From Rhodanobacter humi (lineage in GTDB: Bacteria; Pseudomonadota; Gammaproteobacteria; Xanthomonadales; Rhodanobacteraceae), in contig NZ_JBGBPY010000001.1 of assembly GCF_041107455.1 (NCBI RefSeq), positions 1,612,001 to 1,676,000 of the forward strand: a DNA stretch of 64,000 nt. The letters run 5' to 3'. Position numbers and translations under genes: made by a program. The notes under the pieces were generated by a model. It saw nothing but the letters and a program-made list of their open reading frames with translations, made no database searches and was not told the DNA's origin. Position 1 is the first letter of the stretch. Each line of letters opens with the position of its first letter. Below, one piece after another: positions 36,361 through 45,236 of the stretch.

Positions 36361-36636
36361 ATGCGCCTTCATCTGCCCTCGCCCCGTCGTTCCCGCCACC
36401 CGCTGGTGCGCGCCCTGTCGCTGCTGATCGGCGTCGTCGTGCTGGGTGTGCTGCTGGTGTTCGGCCTGGCCGTGGCCGGCGTGTTGCTGATCGGTGGCGC
36501 CATCCTGCTGGCATGGCGGCAGTGGAAGCAGGCCCGCATGCCGCGGGCTGCAGCGAACACGCCGAACAAGCCTGCGCCGGACGTGCTGGAAGGCGAGTTC
36601 GTGGTGATCCGCCAGGGTCGCCCGGTCGCGCACTGA
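36361..36636 (+). CDS. Small two-helix membrane protein, unknown
   Basis: The 91-residue product has a basic N-terminus (MRLHLPSPRRSRHPLVRALS), a long hydrophobic region of two tight helices (about 18-54) and a soluble tail (DVLEGEFVVIRQGRPVAH). I do not recognise the family with certainty. It starts 79 bp from the divergent Rieske gene. Confidence 0.7.
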   Translation: MRLHLPSPRRSRHPLVRALSLLIGVVVLGVLLVFGLAVAGVLLIGGAILLAWRQWKQARMPRAAANTPNKPAPDVLEGEFVVIRQGRPVAH

Positions 36637-36718
36637 AGAACCTGCTCCAGCGCAGGATCCGGATGGTGCCCAGTGTCGCCTCGGCACAACATGGCGGCAC
36701 GCACCATCGGATGACGCC

Positions 36719-37579
36719 ATGAACGCCCGCCCCGCTCCCCTCGCCGATACCCTCGAACGCGTGCGCGCCCGCATCGAGCGCGCCGACGCGGCGCCCACGC
36801 TCGATGCATTGGCGCAGTTCGCGCAACTGAGTCCAGGCCATCTGCAGCGCGCGTTCCGCCGCCGCTATGGCGTGAGTCCGGCCGAATACCATCGCGCCCG
36901 CCGCTTCGGCCAGTTCAAGGCCGCGCTGCAAGGCGGCGCGGCGGTCACCGACGCGGTGTACGAGGCCGGCTTCGGCTCCGGCAGCCGCGTCTACGAGCAC
37001 AGCGACCGCTTGCTCGGCATGACCCCGGCCAGCTACCGCGCCGGCGGTGCGGGCGCCAGCATCCGCTACACCACCACGGCCACGCCGCTGGGTCGCTTGC
37101 TGGTGGCGGCCACCGCGCGCGGCATCTGCGCGGTGACCCTGGGCGCGGACGACGCCGAACTCGCGGCGCGGCTCGCTGCCGAATTCCCGCAGGCCGCGCG
37201 CGAGCGCGTGGACGCGGGCCGCGAGGAATGGCTGGACGCGGTGATCGCCCGCATCGCCTGCGAACTGGGCTGGAGCGGGGCCGCCGCGCCCGCGCTGCCG
37301 CCGCTGGACGTGGCCGCCACCGCGTTCCAGTGGCGGGTGTGGGATGCGCTGACGAAGATCCCCGCCGGCCAGACGCGCAGCTACGGCGAACTGGCCGCCG
37401 CGATCGGCGCGCCGAAGGCCGCCCGCGCGGTAGGCAACGCCTGCGGCAACAACCGGCTCGCCCTGATCGTGCCCTGCCACCGCGTGGTGCGCGAGGACGG
37501 TACGCCAGGCGGCTGGCGCTGGGGCGTGGAGCGCAAGCGCGAGTTGCTGGCGCGCGAGCGGCGCGGCGCGAAACGCTAG
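36719..37579 (+). CDS. AraC-type HTH / methylated-DNA-protein-cysteine methyltransferase fusion
   Basis: The N-terminal half is an AraC helix-turn-helix (LDALAQFAQLSPGHLQRAF, VTDAVYEAGFGSGSRVYEH); the C-terminal half is an MGMT domain (IPAGQTRSYGELAAAIGAP, acceptor Cys in LIVPCHRVVREDG near residue 252). This is Ada-like but lacks the N-terminal zinc/Cys domain that senses methylphosphotriesters. It should repair O6-methylguanine directly; how methylation would control its HTH is unclear. 286 residues. Repeat A2 follows. Confidence 0.93.
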   Translation: MNARPAPLADTLERVRARIERADAAPTLDALAQFAQLSPGHLQRAFRRRYGVSPAEYHRARRFGQFKAALQGGAAVTDAVYEAGFGSGSRVYEHSDRLLGMTPASYRAGGAGASIRYTTTATPLGRLLVAATARGICAVTLGADDAELAARLAAEFPQAARERVDAGREEWLDAVIARIACELGWSGAAAPALPPLDVAATAFQWRVWDALTKIPAGQTRSYGELAAAIGAPKAARAVGNACGNNRLALIVPCHRVVREDGTPGGWRWGVERKRELLARERRGAKR

Positions 37580-37588
37580 CAGACACCT

Positions 37589-37664
37589 GTAGGAGCGCAC
37601 CCTGTGCGCGAATGCTTTTGCTTCGATCAACGTCAGAGCATTCGCGCACAGGGTGCGCTCCTAC
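37589..37664. repeat. Family A palindromic repeat, copy A2
   Basis: GTAGGAGCGCACCCTGTGCG and its complement enclose about 30 bp. The remaining 37665-37851 before the exporter gene holds no recognisable gene. Confidence 0.9.
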
Positions 37665-37851
37665 ACGGCTCCCGCCTTGACGCCGCCTCAAGCCTGCCTT
37701 GCGGAAGACTCGCTACCTCACGGCCGGCGCCTCCTGCATCATCCACGCTGTCGCCGTTCCCCCGCGGCGATGCGCGGCGTCGGTCGAAGTCCCGGATGGC
37801 TCCTTGCCTGTAGACTGCGCCGCGCGCAACACCCCTCTGCCGAGTCCCGTC

Positions 37852-38772
37852 ATGAACGATGCCACCACCCTCGCCGCCGCCGGCGCGGGAAACGCCGCCG
37901 TCGACCGCTCCCGCCTGCTGGTGCCGCTGGGTCTGCTGGCGTTGTACGTGATCTGGGGCTCGACCTATCTGGGCATCCGTTTCGCGCTGGCAAGCTGGCC
38001 GCCGTTCCTGCTCGCCGGCGTGCGCTTCCTGATCGCCGGCACGCTGTTGTTCGGCTTTCTGCGCCTGCGCGGCGTGGCGCCGCCCACGTGGCGGCAGTGG
38101 CGCAACGCGGCGGTGGTCGGTGTGTTGCTGCTCGGCCTCGGCAATGGCCTGGTGTGCTTTGCCGAGGAGCGCGTGAGCTCGGGCATCGCCGCGGTGGCGG
38201 TGGCCAGCATGCCGCTGTTCGCCGCGCTGTTCGGCAGTTGGTACGGGCACCGGCCGAACCGGCGCGAGACGCTGGGGCTGCTGGTCGGCTTCGCCGGCGT
38301 GATCGTGCTCAATCTCGGCGGCGACCTCTCCGGCTCGCGCATCGCCGCGCTGGCGCTGCTGGTGGCCGCTGCCGCGTGGGCGTTCGGTTCGGTGTGGAGC
38401 AAGCAGCAGGACATGCCGGCCGGTCCGATGAACACCGCCGCGCAGATGCTGTGCGGCGGTGTGGCGTTGCTGCTGATGGGCTTAGTCAGCGGCGAGCAGC
38501 TGCCTGCGCACCCCACGCTGCATGCGAACCTCGCGCTGGCTTATCTGGTGGTGTTCGGCTCGCTGATCGGTTTCAGCGCCTACCTCTACGTGCTCAAGCA
38601 CGCGCGCCCCGTGCTTGCCACCAGCTACGCCTACGTGAACCCGCCGGTGGCGGTGCTGTTCGGCATGTTGCTGGCGGGCGAGCACGTCGGGCCGGTGGAA
38701 ATCGCCGGCATGGCGATCATCCTGCTTGGCGTCGCGACGATCACGCTGGCGCGGCAGAAGCGGGCGGCGTAG
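37852..38772 (+). CDS. EamA/DMT-family exporter, YedA-like
   Basis: The 306-residue protein has ten membrane helices in two EamA repeats, with the typical LYVIWGSTYLGIRFAL in the first and YAYVNPPVAVLFGMLLAGE in the last. YedA/RhaT-like members export amino acids or other small metabolites; the substrate here is unknown. MNDATTLAA at 37852 was chosen. Its TAG stop is the TAG of repeat A3. Confidence 0.9.
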   Translation: MNDATTLAAAGAGNAAVDRSRLLVPLGLLALYVIWGSTYLGIRFALASWPPFLLAGVRFLIAGTLLFGFLRLRGVAPPTWRQWRNAAVVGVLLLGLGNGLVCFAEERVSSGIAAVAVASMPLFAALFGSWYGHRPNRRETLGLLVGFAGVIVLNLGGDLSGSRIAALALLVAAAAWAFGSVWSKQQDMPAGPMNTAAQMLCGGVALLLMGLVSGEQLPAHPTLHANLALAYLVVFGSLIGFSAYLYVLKHARPVLATSYAYVNPPVAVLFGMLLAGEHVGPVEIAGMAIILLGVATITLARQKRAA

Positions 38773-38870
38773 GGGCGCACCCCGTGCGCGAATGTTTCGA
38801 CGCTGATCGAAGCGCCAGAGCATTCGCGCACAGAGCCTGCCCCGGACTTGATCCTGGGGTGCGCTCCTAC
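38769..38870. repeat. Family A palindromic repeat with a longer centre, copy A3
   Basis: GTAGGGGCGCACCCCGTGCG on the left and GGGTGCGCTCCTAC on the right. The right arm is interrupted by AGCCTGCCCCGGACTTGATC, an insertion also found in copy A4. Its first TAG is the stop codon of the exporter gene. Confidence 0.88.
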
Positions 38871-38960
38871 ACGTAGCTGTGCCTCGACCTTGGTCGGCTT
38901 GCCCCGCGCGCCGGCCGCGCGCCACCATGCCCGCGGCATCGCATGAGAGGAAGCCGGGGC

Positions 38961-40376
38961 ATGAACGCGACGAACGAAGGCCGGATGGCACGCCTGGCGC
39001 TACGCAGCGCGGCGTGGTCGGAGCGCTGGTATCCCGACGCCTGGGTGTTCGCCGCGTTGGGCGTCGTGATCGTGGCGCTCGCCGCGCTGGCCTTCGGCTC
39101 GACGCCGGTGGCCACGATGAATGCGTTCGGCGACGGCTTCTGGAGCCTGATCCCGTTCACCATGCAGATGGCCTTCGTGGTGATCGGCGGCTACGTGGTG
39201 GCCACCGCGCCGGTGGTGGCGCGCTTCATCGACCTGCTGGCGCGGGTGCCGAAGAGCGGTCGCGGCGCGATCTGCTACGTGGCGCTGGTGAGCATGCTGG
39301 CCTCGCTGCTGTCGTGGGGCTTCTCGCTGGTATTCGGCGGCCTGCTGGTGCGCGCGCTGGCGCGGCGCACCGACCTGCGCATGGATTACCGCGCGGCCGG
39401 CGCGGCGGCCTACCTCGGCCTGGGCGCGATCTGGGCGATGGGCCTGTCGTCCTCCGCCGCGCAGTTGCAGGCGAACCCGGCCAGCATGCCTCCGGGCCTC
39501 TTGGCGATCACCGGCGTGCTGCCGTTCACCAGCACCCTCTTTCTGTGGCAATCGCTGGCGCTCACCGCCTGCCTGATCGTGGCCTCGCTGCTGGTGTGCT
39601 GGTTCACCGCGCCAACGGAACGGAACGCGCGCACCGCGGAGGATTTCGGCGTCACCGAAGCCGCCGCCGTGCCGGAACTGCCGCCGCGCACGCGCCCCGG
39701 CGAGTGGCTGGAATACAGCCCGCTGCTGTCGGTGCTGATCGGCCTGCTGGGCCTGGGCTGGCTCGCGCATGAATTCGCCACCAAGGAAGCGGTGAGCGCG
39801 ATCGCCAATCTCAACACCTACAACTTCCTGTTCCTCACCGTGGGTCTGCTGCTGCACTGGCGTCCGCGCAGCTTCCTCGACGCGGTGGCGCGCGCGGTGC
39901 CGAGCACCGCGGGCGTGCTGATCCAGTTTCCGCTGTACGGCGGCATCGCCTTCCTGCTCACCCACGCGCAGGGTGCGGACGGCGCCACGCTGGCGCATCG
40001 CCTGTCGCAGCTCTTCGTGCACGTGGCCAGCACCGACAGCTTCCCCGCGGTGATGGGCGCGTACTCGGCGATACTCGGCTTCTTCGTGCCTTCCGGCGGC
40101 GGCAAGTGGCTGGTCGAGGCGCCCTACGTGATGCAGGCGGCGAACGACCTGCACGTGCACCTGGGCTGGGCGGTGCAGGTGTACAACGCTGCCGAGGCGC
40201 TGCCGAATCTCATCAACCCGTTCTGGATGCTGCCTCTGCTCGGCGTGCTGGGCCTGAAGGCGCGCGACGTGGTGGGCTACACCTTCGTGCAGCTGCTGGT
40301 GCACGTGCCGCTGGTGCTGGGGTTGTTGTGGCTGTTGGGCCTCACGCTGACTTACGTGGCGCCGGTGATGCCGTAG
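38961..40376 (+). CDS. AtoE-like short-chain fatty acid transporter
   Basis: The 471-residue protein has about twelve membrane helices and the AtoE/TIGR00366 pattern: NAFGDGFWSLIPFTMQMAFV, SMLASLLSWGFSLVFGG, QFPLYGGIAFLL, FVPSGGGKWLVEAPYVMQAA and LPNLINPFWMLPLLGVL. E. coli AtoE belongs to acetoacetate/butyrate use; no ato catabolic genes are adjacent. GAGAGGAAG precedes the ATG at 38961. Its TAG stop lies in repeat A4. Confidence 0.92.
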   Translation: MNATNEGRMARLALRSAAWSERWYPDAWVFAALGVVIVALAALAFGSTPVATMNAFGDGFWSLIPFTMQMAFVVIGGYVVATAPVVARFIDLLARVPKSGRGAICYVALVSMLASLLSWGFSLVFGGLLVRALARRTDLRMDYRAAGAAAYLGLGAIWAMGLSSSAAQLQANPASMPPGLLAITGVLPFTSTLFLWQSLALTACLIVASLLVCWFTAPTERNARTAEDFGVTEAAAVPELPPRTRPGEWLEYSPLLSVLIGLLGLGWLAHEFATKEAVSAIANLNTYNFLFLTVGLLLHWRPRSFLDAVARAVPSTAGVLIQFPLYGGIAFLLTHAQGADGATLAHRLSQLFVHVASTDSFPAVMGAYSAILGFFVPSGGGKWLVEAPYVMQAANDLHVHLGWAVQVYNAAEALPNLINPFWMLPLLGVLGLKARDVVGYTFVQLLVHVPLVLGLLWLLGLTLTYVAPVMP

Positions 40377-40463
40377 GAGCGCACCCTGTGCGCGAACGCT
40401 CTTCGTCAAGAGCCATTCGCGCACAGAGCCTGCCCCGGACTTGATCCGGGGGTGCGCTCCTAC
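40373..40463. repeat. Family A palindromic repeat, copy A4
   Basis: GTAGGAGCGCACCCTGTGCG on the left; the right arm carries the same AGCCTGCCCCGGACTTGATC insertion as A3. It lies between convergent AtoE-like and ABC permease genes and supplies the AtoE TAG stop. Confidence 0.88.
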
Positions 40464-40476
40464 AGTCGACGTCCGA

Positions 40477-41796
40477 TCAAAGCTCGCGCAGCGCCGTGGT
40501 CACCGGCAAGCGCGCGGCGCGCACGGCGGGGAACAGGCCGCCGACGAAACCGATCGCCAGCGCCCACTTCAGGCCGGTCCACAGCAGCGCGGATGTCACC
40601 GCCAGTTCGAAGCTGAGCTTGCCTACCGTGCCGGCGGCGAGGGTGGAGGCGCCATAGCCGTTGAAGACCAGCCAGGCCAGCGCGCCGCCGATGACGCCGC
40701 CGAGCAGGGCCAGCAACATGGTCTCCAGCATCACCGCCACCACCACCGGCAGACCGCGGAAGCCGATCGCGCGCAGCGTGGCGATCTCGCGGGCGCGCGT
40801 GGCCACCGCGGCGAACATGGTGTTGAGCGCGCCGAACATCGCGCCGATCGCCATGATCAGGCCCACCGTGATGCCCATGATGCGGATCACCGTGCTCATG
40901 CCCTCGGACTGCTTCGCGTAGTAGGCAAGCGTGGTGTCGGTGTCCACCTTCAGCTGCGGGTTCGCGGCCAGCGCGGCCTTGAACGCGTCGAACGCCTGCG
41001 GGTTCGCGAGTTTCGCCACGACCGAGGCGCGGCTGCTGCCGCGGCGGTAGGTGTCGGACACCACGTTGGCGTCGCCCCACACTTCCGAATCCATCGCGTC
41101 GCCGGAGGCGAACACGCCGACCACGGTCCACAGCTGGCTGCCCAGACGCACCTGGTGGCCGGGCACCAGGCCGGCGAACTGCTGCGCCGCGCCCTTGCCC
41201 ACGTCCAGCTCGCGCATGCCCGGATTGAACCTGCGTCCCTCGATGATCTTCACCTGCGGCCGCACCGCCCAGGCCTCGTCGCCCACGCCGCGCAGCTGCA
41301 CGCTGCCCTCGTCGTCGGCGCTGCCGCCCTTCATCGGCAGGTTGGCGGCGACCACCAGTTCCGGCGAGGCCAGCGGCTGGCCCTTGGCGTCGCGCGCGAT
41401 GCCCGGCGTCTGCACGATCTGCACGATGCTGTCGTGGTCGAGCACCGACATCACCTCGGAGGCCGAGGCGCCGCGCATCACGATGGCGGTGTCGACGTTG
41501 CCGGTCTTGCGCAGCGTCTCGCTGTAGCCCTCGCCCATCGCCAGCAGCGCCACCAGCACGCCGACCACGCCGGCGATGCCGATCACGATCACCGCGGACG
41601 AACCCAGCCGCTGGCGCAGCGTGCTGATGCCCACGCCGGTGACCGAGGCGGCCTGCCGGCCGTGGCGGGTGAACGCCATCCACAGCGCACCCAGCACCAC
41701 CAGCGCCAGCACGACCGGCCACTGCAGCCTCACCCAGATCGCCAGCGCCACGGCCAGCGCGATCAGCAGGCCAAGATTGATGAAAAACCTTTTCAT
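40477..41796 (-). CDS. MacB-like ABC transporter permease (FtsX domain), second subunit
   Basis: The 439-residue protein has an N-terminal membrane helix pair, a large periplasmic MacB core (MRGASASEVMSVLDHDSIVQ region) and a C-terminal FtsX domain (GAMFGALNTMFAAVATRARE, IATLRAIGFRGLPVVVAVML, LFPAVRAARLPVTTALREL). It follows the first permease by 10 bp, so the exporter is probably a heterodimer. The unusually long N-terminal hydrophobic region (to about residue 40) is not typical of MacB. MKRFF at 41796 was chosen. Confidence 0.9.
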   Translation of the reverse strand: MKRFFINLGLLIALAVALAIWVRLQWPVVLALVVLGALWMAFTRHGRQAASVTGVGISTLRQRLGSSAVIVIGIAGVVGVLVALLAMGEGYSETLRKTGNVDTAIVMRGASASEVMSVLDHDSIVQIVQTPGIARDAKGQPLASPELVVAANLPMKGGSADDEGSVQLRGVGDEAWAVRPQVKIIEGRRFNPGMRELDVGKGAAQQFAGLVPGHQVRLGSQLWTVVGVFASGDAMDSEVWGDANVVSDTYRRGSSRASVVAKLANPQAFDAFKAALAANPQLKVDTDTTLAYYAKQSEGMSTVIRIMGITVGLIMAIGAMFGALNTMFAAVATRAREIATLRAIGFRGLPVVVAVMLETMLLALLGGVIGGALAWLVFNGYGASTLAAGTVGKLSFELAVTSALLWTGLKWALAIGFVGGLFPAVRAARLPVTTALREL

Positions 41797-41806
41797 GGTG
41801 TTCTCC

Positions 41807-42973
41807 TCAGCGCCCGGCCAGCGCATCGACGATGTTGAGTCGCATCGCGCGCACTGCCGGCAGCGCGCCCACCAGCAGGCCGATCAGCACCATCAGTACC
41901 AGGCCCAGCACCCAGCTGCCGGCACCCACCGTGGGCAGGTTGAGCATGCCGCCGCTGTGCGCGCTGACGCCGGGGATCAGCACGGCGGCCAACCCCAGCC
42001 CGAGCACGCCGCCGATCAAGAGCAGCAGCACCGATTCGGCCAGCACCATCGCCAGCACGCTGCGGCTGGAGAAGCCGATCGTCTTCAGCACCGCCAGCTC
42101 CGAGGTGCGCTCGCGCACCGCCTGCATCATGGTGTTGCCCGACAGCAGCAGCAGGGTGAAGAACACCGCGCCCATGATCGAGCCCACGATCAGGCCGATG
42201 TCGGCCAGCTGCTTCATCCAGTTCGCGGTGGCGGCCTGCTCGGTCTGCGTGCGCGTCTCGTGATCGGAGTTCGCCGACAGCGCATCGATCGCCCGCGCCA
42301 CGCGGTCGGCCTGGTTCACGTCGGCCACGCGGGTGACGTACCAGCCCACGGTGCCGCGGTTGTACGGCGTGGTCTCGTCGAAGTACTTCCAGTGCAGCAG
42401 GAACATCTGGTCGTAGAAGCCCGCGGACTTCTTGTCCTTCGCGTGCATGATGCCGACGATGTCGAAGGTCCAGGTCTTGTTGCCGCTCTTGTCCGGGAAG
42501 ATGGTGGACTGCAGCGGGATCTTGTCGCCCACCTTCCAGTGGAAGCGCTGCGCCAGCGTCTCGCCGACCAGCGCGCCGGTGCGCGTGTCGTCGAACGCCT
42601 TGCGCTGGGCCGGGTCCACCTCGATCTCGGGGTAGGCATCCAGGTAGTTCGGCGCCACCGCGAAGCTGAAGACCTGGTTGTGCGGATCCTGGTAGGCACC
42701 ACCGAACCAGTTCGCGTAGGTCACCATCTTCACGCCCGGCACCTTGGCGATCTGCGTCTCCAGCGCCTGCGGCAAGGTCTGGATGAAGGAGAGTCTCGAG
42801 CCGGTCTGCAGGCGCTCGGCGCCGTTCGCGCTCTGCCCGGCCTGGTCGAACGAGGTGCGCACCGCGTCCAGCATGCCGAACAGCAGGAACGCCGCGACGA
42901 TCGACACCAGGGTGAGGATGGTGCGGGTCTTGCGCCGGAACAGCGCGGCCCAGATGAGGTGGAAGTATTTCAT
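41807..42973 (-). CDS. MacB-like ABC transporter permease (FtsX domain), first subunit
   Basis: The 388-residue protein starts with LIWAALFRRKTRTILTLVSI (typical MacB/FtsX helix 1), has a periplasmic core of about 220 residues and three C-terminal helices with RERTSELAVLKTIGFSSRSV and LPAVRAMRLNIVDALAGR. It lies 10 bp downstream of the ATPase gene. Together with the adaptor and ATPase it forms a tripartite-type exporter for an unknown substrate. Confidence 0.92.
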   Translation of the reverse strand: MKYFHLIWAALFRRKTRTILTLVSIVAAFLLFGMLDAVRTSFDQAGQSANGAERLQTGSRLSFIQTLPQALETQIAKVPGVKMVTYANWFGGAYQDPHNQVFSFAVAPNYLDAYPEIEVDPAQRKAFDDTRTGALVGETLAQRFHWKVGDKIPLQSTIFPDKSGNKTWTFDIVGIMHAKDKKSAGFYDQMFLLHWKYFDETTPYNRGTVGWYVTRVADVNQADRVARAIDALSANSDHETRTQTEQAATANWMKQLADIGLIVGSIMGAVFFTLLLLSGNTMMQAVRERTSELAVLKTIGFSSRSVLAMVLAESVLLLLIGGVLGLGLAAVLIPGVSAHSGGMLNLPTVGAGSWVLGLVLMVLIGLLVGALPAVRAMRLNIVDALAGR

Positions 42974-42983
42974 GGCGCTGTCC

Positions 42984-43670
42984 TCAGGCCGTCGCTTGTT
43001 CGACGAGGGTGCCCTTGTCCAGATGCAGGGTGTGGTTCGCGTACTCGGCGGCCTTGGGGTCGTGGGTAACCATCACGATGGTCTTTCCGTGCTCGCGGTT
43101 GAGCGTGCGCAAGAGGCCCAGCACGTCCTCGGCGCTCTGGCGGTCGAGGTCGCCGGTGGGCTCGTCGCACACCAGCAGGGTGGGATCGGAGACGATCGCG
43201 CGGGCGATCGCCACGCGCTGTTGCTGGCCGCCGGACAGCTCGCTGGGCTTGTGCGAGGCGCGGTCCGCCAGCCCCACCAGTTGCAGCGCGATGGCCGCGT
43301 TCTTCTTGCGCTGCGCACCGGAGAGTTTGGTCAGCAGCAGCGGCAGTTCCACGTTGCGCTGCGCGGAGAGCATCGGCATCAGGTTGTAGAACTGGAACAC
43401 GAAGCCCACGTTGGACGCGCGCCACTTCGCCAGCGCGCCGCCGCCGAGCTGGTCGATGCGCTGGCCGCCCACGCCGATGCTGCCGGCGGTGGGCGAGTCG
43501 AGGCCGCCGATCAGGTTGAGCAAGGTGGTCTTGCCCGAGCCCGACGGCCCCATCAACGCGAGGAAATCGCCCTCGGCGATATCGAGGTTGATGTGGTGCA
43601 GCACCTCGACCTTCTGCTTGCCGCGCTCGTAGACCTTGGAGAGGTCGCGGATCTGGATCAGTGTGTCCAT
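42984..43670 (-). CDS. MacB/LolD-type ABC transporter ATP-binding subunit
   Basis: The 228-residue ATPase has Walker A GPSGSGKTTLLN, the Q-loop FVFQFYNLMP, signature LSGGQQQRVAIARA, Walker B TLLVCDEPTGDLD and switch His in VMVTHD. It is of the family that powers mechanotransmission exporters. MDTLIQIRDLSK at 43670 was chosen; the open frame beyond it is only repeat A5. Confidence 0.95.
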   Translation of the reverse strand: MDTLIQIRDLSKVYERGKQKVEVLHHINLDIAEGDFLALMGPSGSGKTTLLNLIGGLDSPTAGSIGVGGQRIDQLGGGALAKWRASNVGFVFQFYNLMPMLSAQRNVELPLLLTKLSGAQRKKNAAIALQLVGLADRASHKPSELSGGQQQRVAIARAIVSDPTLLVCDEPTGDLDRQSAEDVLGLLRTLNREHGKTIVMVTHDPKAAEYANHTLHLDKGTLVEQATA

Positions 43671-43708
43671 TGCTGTTTCTCCGATGTGTGTCTGTATTTT
43701 GCGAGCCG

Positions 43709-43785
43709 GTAGGAGCGCACCCTGTGCGCGACAGCTTTTGCTCCGATCAATCGCCAGCGCCATCGCGCACAGGGTGCGCTCCTAC
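43709..43785. repeat. Family A palindromic repeat inside an operon, copy A5
   Basis: GTAGGAGCGCACCCTGTGCG and its complement enclose about 30 bp. It lies between the adaptor and ATPase genes of the ABC operon, 5 bp past the adaptor stop, and would form a stable hairpin in the polycistronic RNA. Confidence 0.9.
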
Positions 43786-43790
43786 AACAA

Positions 43791-45038
43791 TCACGGTTTC
43801 GCTGTTTCCGTCTGTACATCCGCGCCGTCGCGCAGCGCGGCCGGCGGCGACAACACCACCGCGTCGCCGGCCTGCAGCGCGTCCGGGATCAGCTTCATGT
43901 CGCCGTAGTTCTGCGCCGTCGGCTGCACCGTGCGCAGCTGCGCCTTGCCGCCGGCGACCACGAACACCACGCTGCGGCCGTCGCGCTGCGCGATCGCCTT
44001 GGCCGGCACCAGCACGCCCTTCGGCGCCTGCGCCACGTTCGTGGTTTTCTGTTCGAGGAAGGACACCCGCACGCCCATGTCGGGCACGATGCGCGCGTCC
44101 TTCTTTTCCAGCGCCACGCGCACCTTCACCGTGGCCTTGCCGCGGTCGGCGGCGGGCACGATGGCGATCACGTGGGCGGGAATCTTCCAGTCCGGGTAGG
44201 CGTCGAGCACCGCCTCGGCGGGCATGTCCGGCTTGACGCGGCCGATGTAGGCCTCGTTCACGTCCACGTCCACTTCCAGCGACTCCATGTCGACGATCGT
44301 GCCGATGCCGGTGCGGGTGAAGCCGCCGCCGGCGGAGAACGGCGAGACGATCTCGCCCACTTGGGCGTCCTTGGTGGTGATCACGCCGTCGAACGGCGCA
44401 CGGATCACGCAGTAGTCGAAGTTGACCTGCGCCTCGACCACTTGCGCATCGGCCGCGGCCACCTGCTTCTGCTGCGACACCAGCTGCGCGCGCGTGCTGT
44501 CGACCAGGGTGCGTGCCTGTTCCGCCGTCTGTTTCGGCACCAGTCCCCGTGCGGCCAGCGACTGCTGGCGCGTCGCATCGCGCTCGTTCTGTGCCAGCTG
44601 CGCCTGGTATTGCGCCACCAGCGCATGCGCGGCAGCGGCCTGCGCCTTGACGGCGTCCAGTGCGGCCTTGTACGCGCTGTCGTCCAGCCGGGCCAGCACC
44701 TGGCCCTTCTTCACGCGGTCGCCTTCCTCGATCAGCACCGCGGTGAGCGTGCCGGTGATCTGCGCCGACACCGTGGCCTGCCGCCGCGCGGTGACGTAGC
44801 CGGTGGCCTGCAGCACCGCGCCGGCGCCCGGATCGCTGGCCGGCGACACCGCGGTGGCGGTCTGCACCGCGATCGCGCGATGGCTCGTCGCCCACCACAC
44901 GGCGCTGCCGACCAGCGCCAGCAGCAGCGCGACGGCAAGCACGATCCACGGCCAGCGCGCCGGCCCACCGCGGTGGTCGTCGCGCTGGTGCTTCTCGATG
45001 CGCAATTCCTTCAGCAACTCGGCCTGGCTCACCGTCAT
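43791..45038 (-). CDS. MacA/HlyD-type periplasmic adaptor
   Basis: The 415-residue adaptor has a short cytoplasmic start, one membrane helix (WPWIVLAVALLLALVGSAVWW, about 28-48), biotinyl-lipoyl halves (GTLTAVLIEEGDRVKKGQVL; VIRAPFDGVITTKDAQVGE) around a long coiled-coil hairpin (about residues 115-210), and a C-terminal beta-barrel. It is the first gene of the ABC export operon and would link the permeases to an outer-membrane channel encoded elsewhere. MTVSQAELLKEL at 45038 was chosen. Confidence 0.92.
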   Translation of the reverse strand: MTVSQAELLKELRIEKHQRDDHRGGPARWPWIVLAVALLLALVGSAVWWATSHRAIAVQTATAVSPASDPGAGAVLQATGYVTARRQATVSAQITGTLTAVLIEEGDRVKKGQVLARLDDSAYKAALDAVKAQAAAAHALVAQYQAQLAQNERDATRQQSLAARGLVPKQTAEQARTLVDSTRAQLVSQQKQVAAADAQVVEAQVNFDYCVIRAPFDGVITTKDAQVGEIVSPFSAGGGFTRTGIGTIVDMESLEVDVDVNEAYIGRVKPDMPAEAVLDAYPDWKIPAHVIAIVPAADRGKATVKVRVALEKKDARIVPDMGVRVSFLEQKTTNVAQAPKGVLVPAKAIAQRDGRSVVFVVAGGKAQLRTVQPTAQNYGDMKLIPDALQAGDAVVLSPPAALRDGADVQTETAKP

Positions 45039-45114
45039 CCCCGCGACTCCGTGATGCACGACACCGTAGCGGCTCCCGGGCCGGCGCGGCCACGGGCGGT
45101 TATCAGCCATCGAC

Positions 45115-45130
45115 GATGACAGATGTCATC
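45115..45130. promoter_or_regulatory. Perfect palindrome, candidate operator of the ABC export operon
   Basis: GATGACA-GA-TGTCATC is a perfect 7+7 inverted repeat 77 bp before the adaptor start. On the minus strand ATGACA within it resembles a -35 and GATAAC about 19 bp on resembles a -10, so a bound regulator could block the promoter. The binding protein is unknown. Confidence 0.5.
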
Positions 45131-45236
45131 CCGCCCGTGCAATCGGCGGCAATGGCCTTGTCCGTGCCGGCAAGATTGGCCTTGTCGCCGTGTCGGCCAC
45201 AACCATCGGCGGGCAAGCCCGCTGTGGTCGGCGGAC

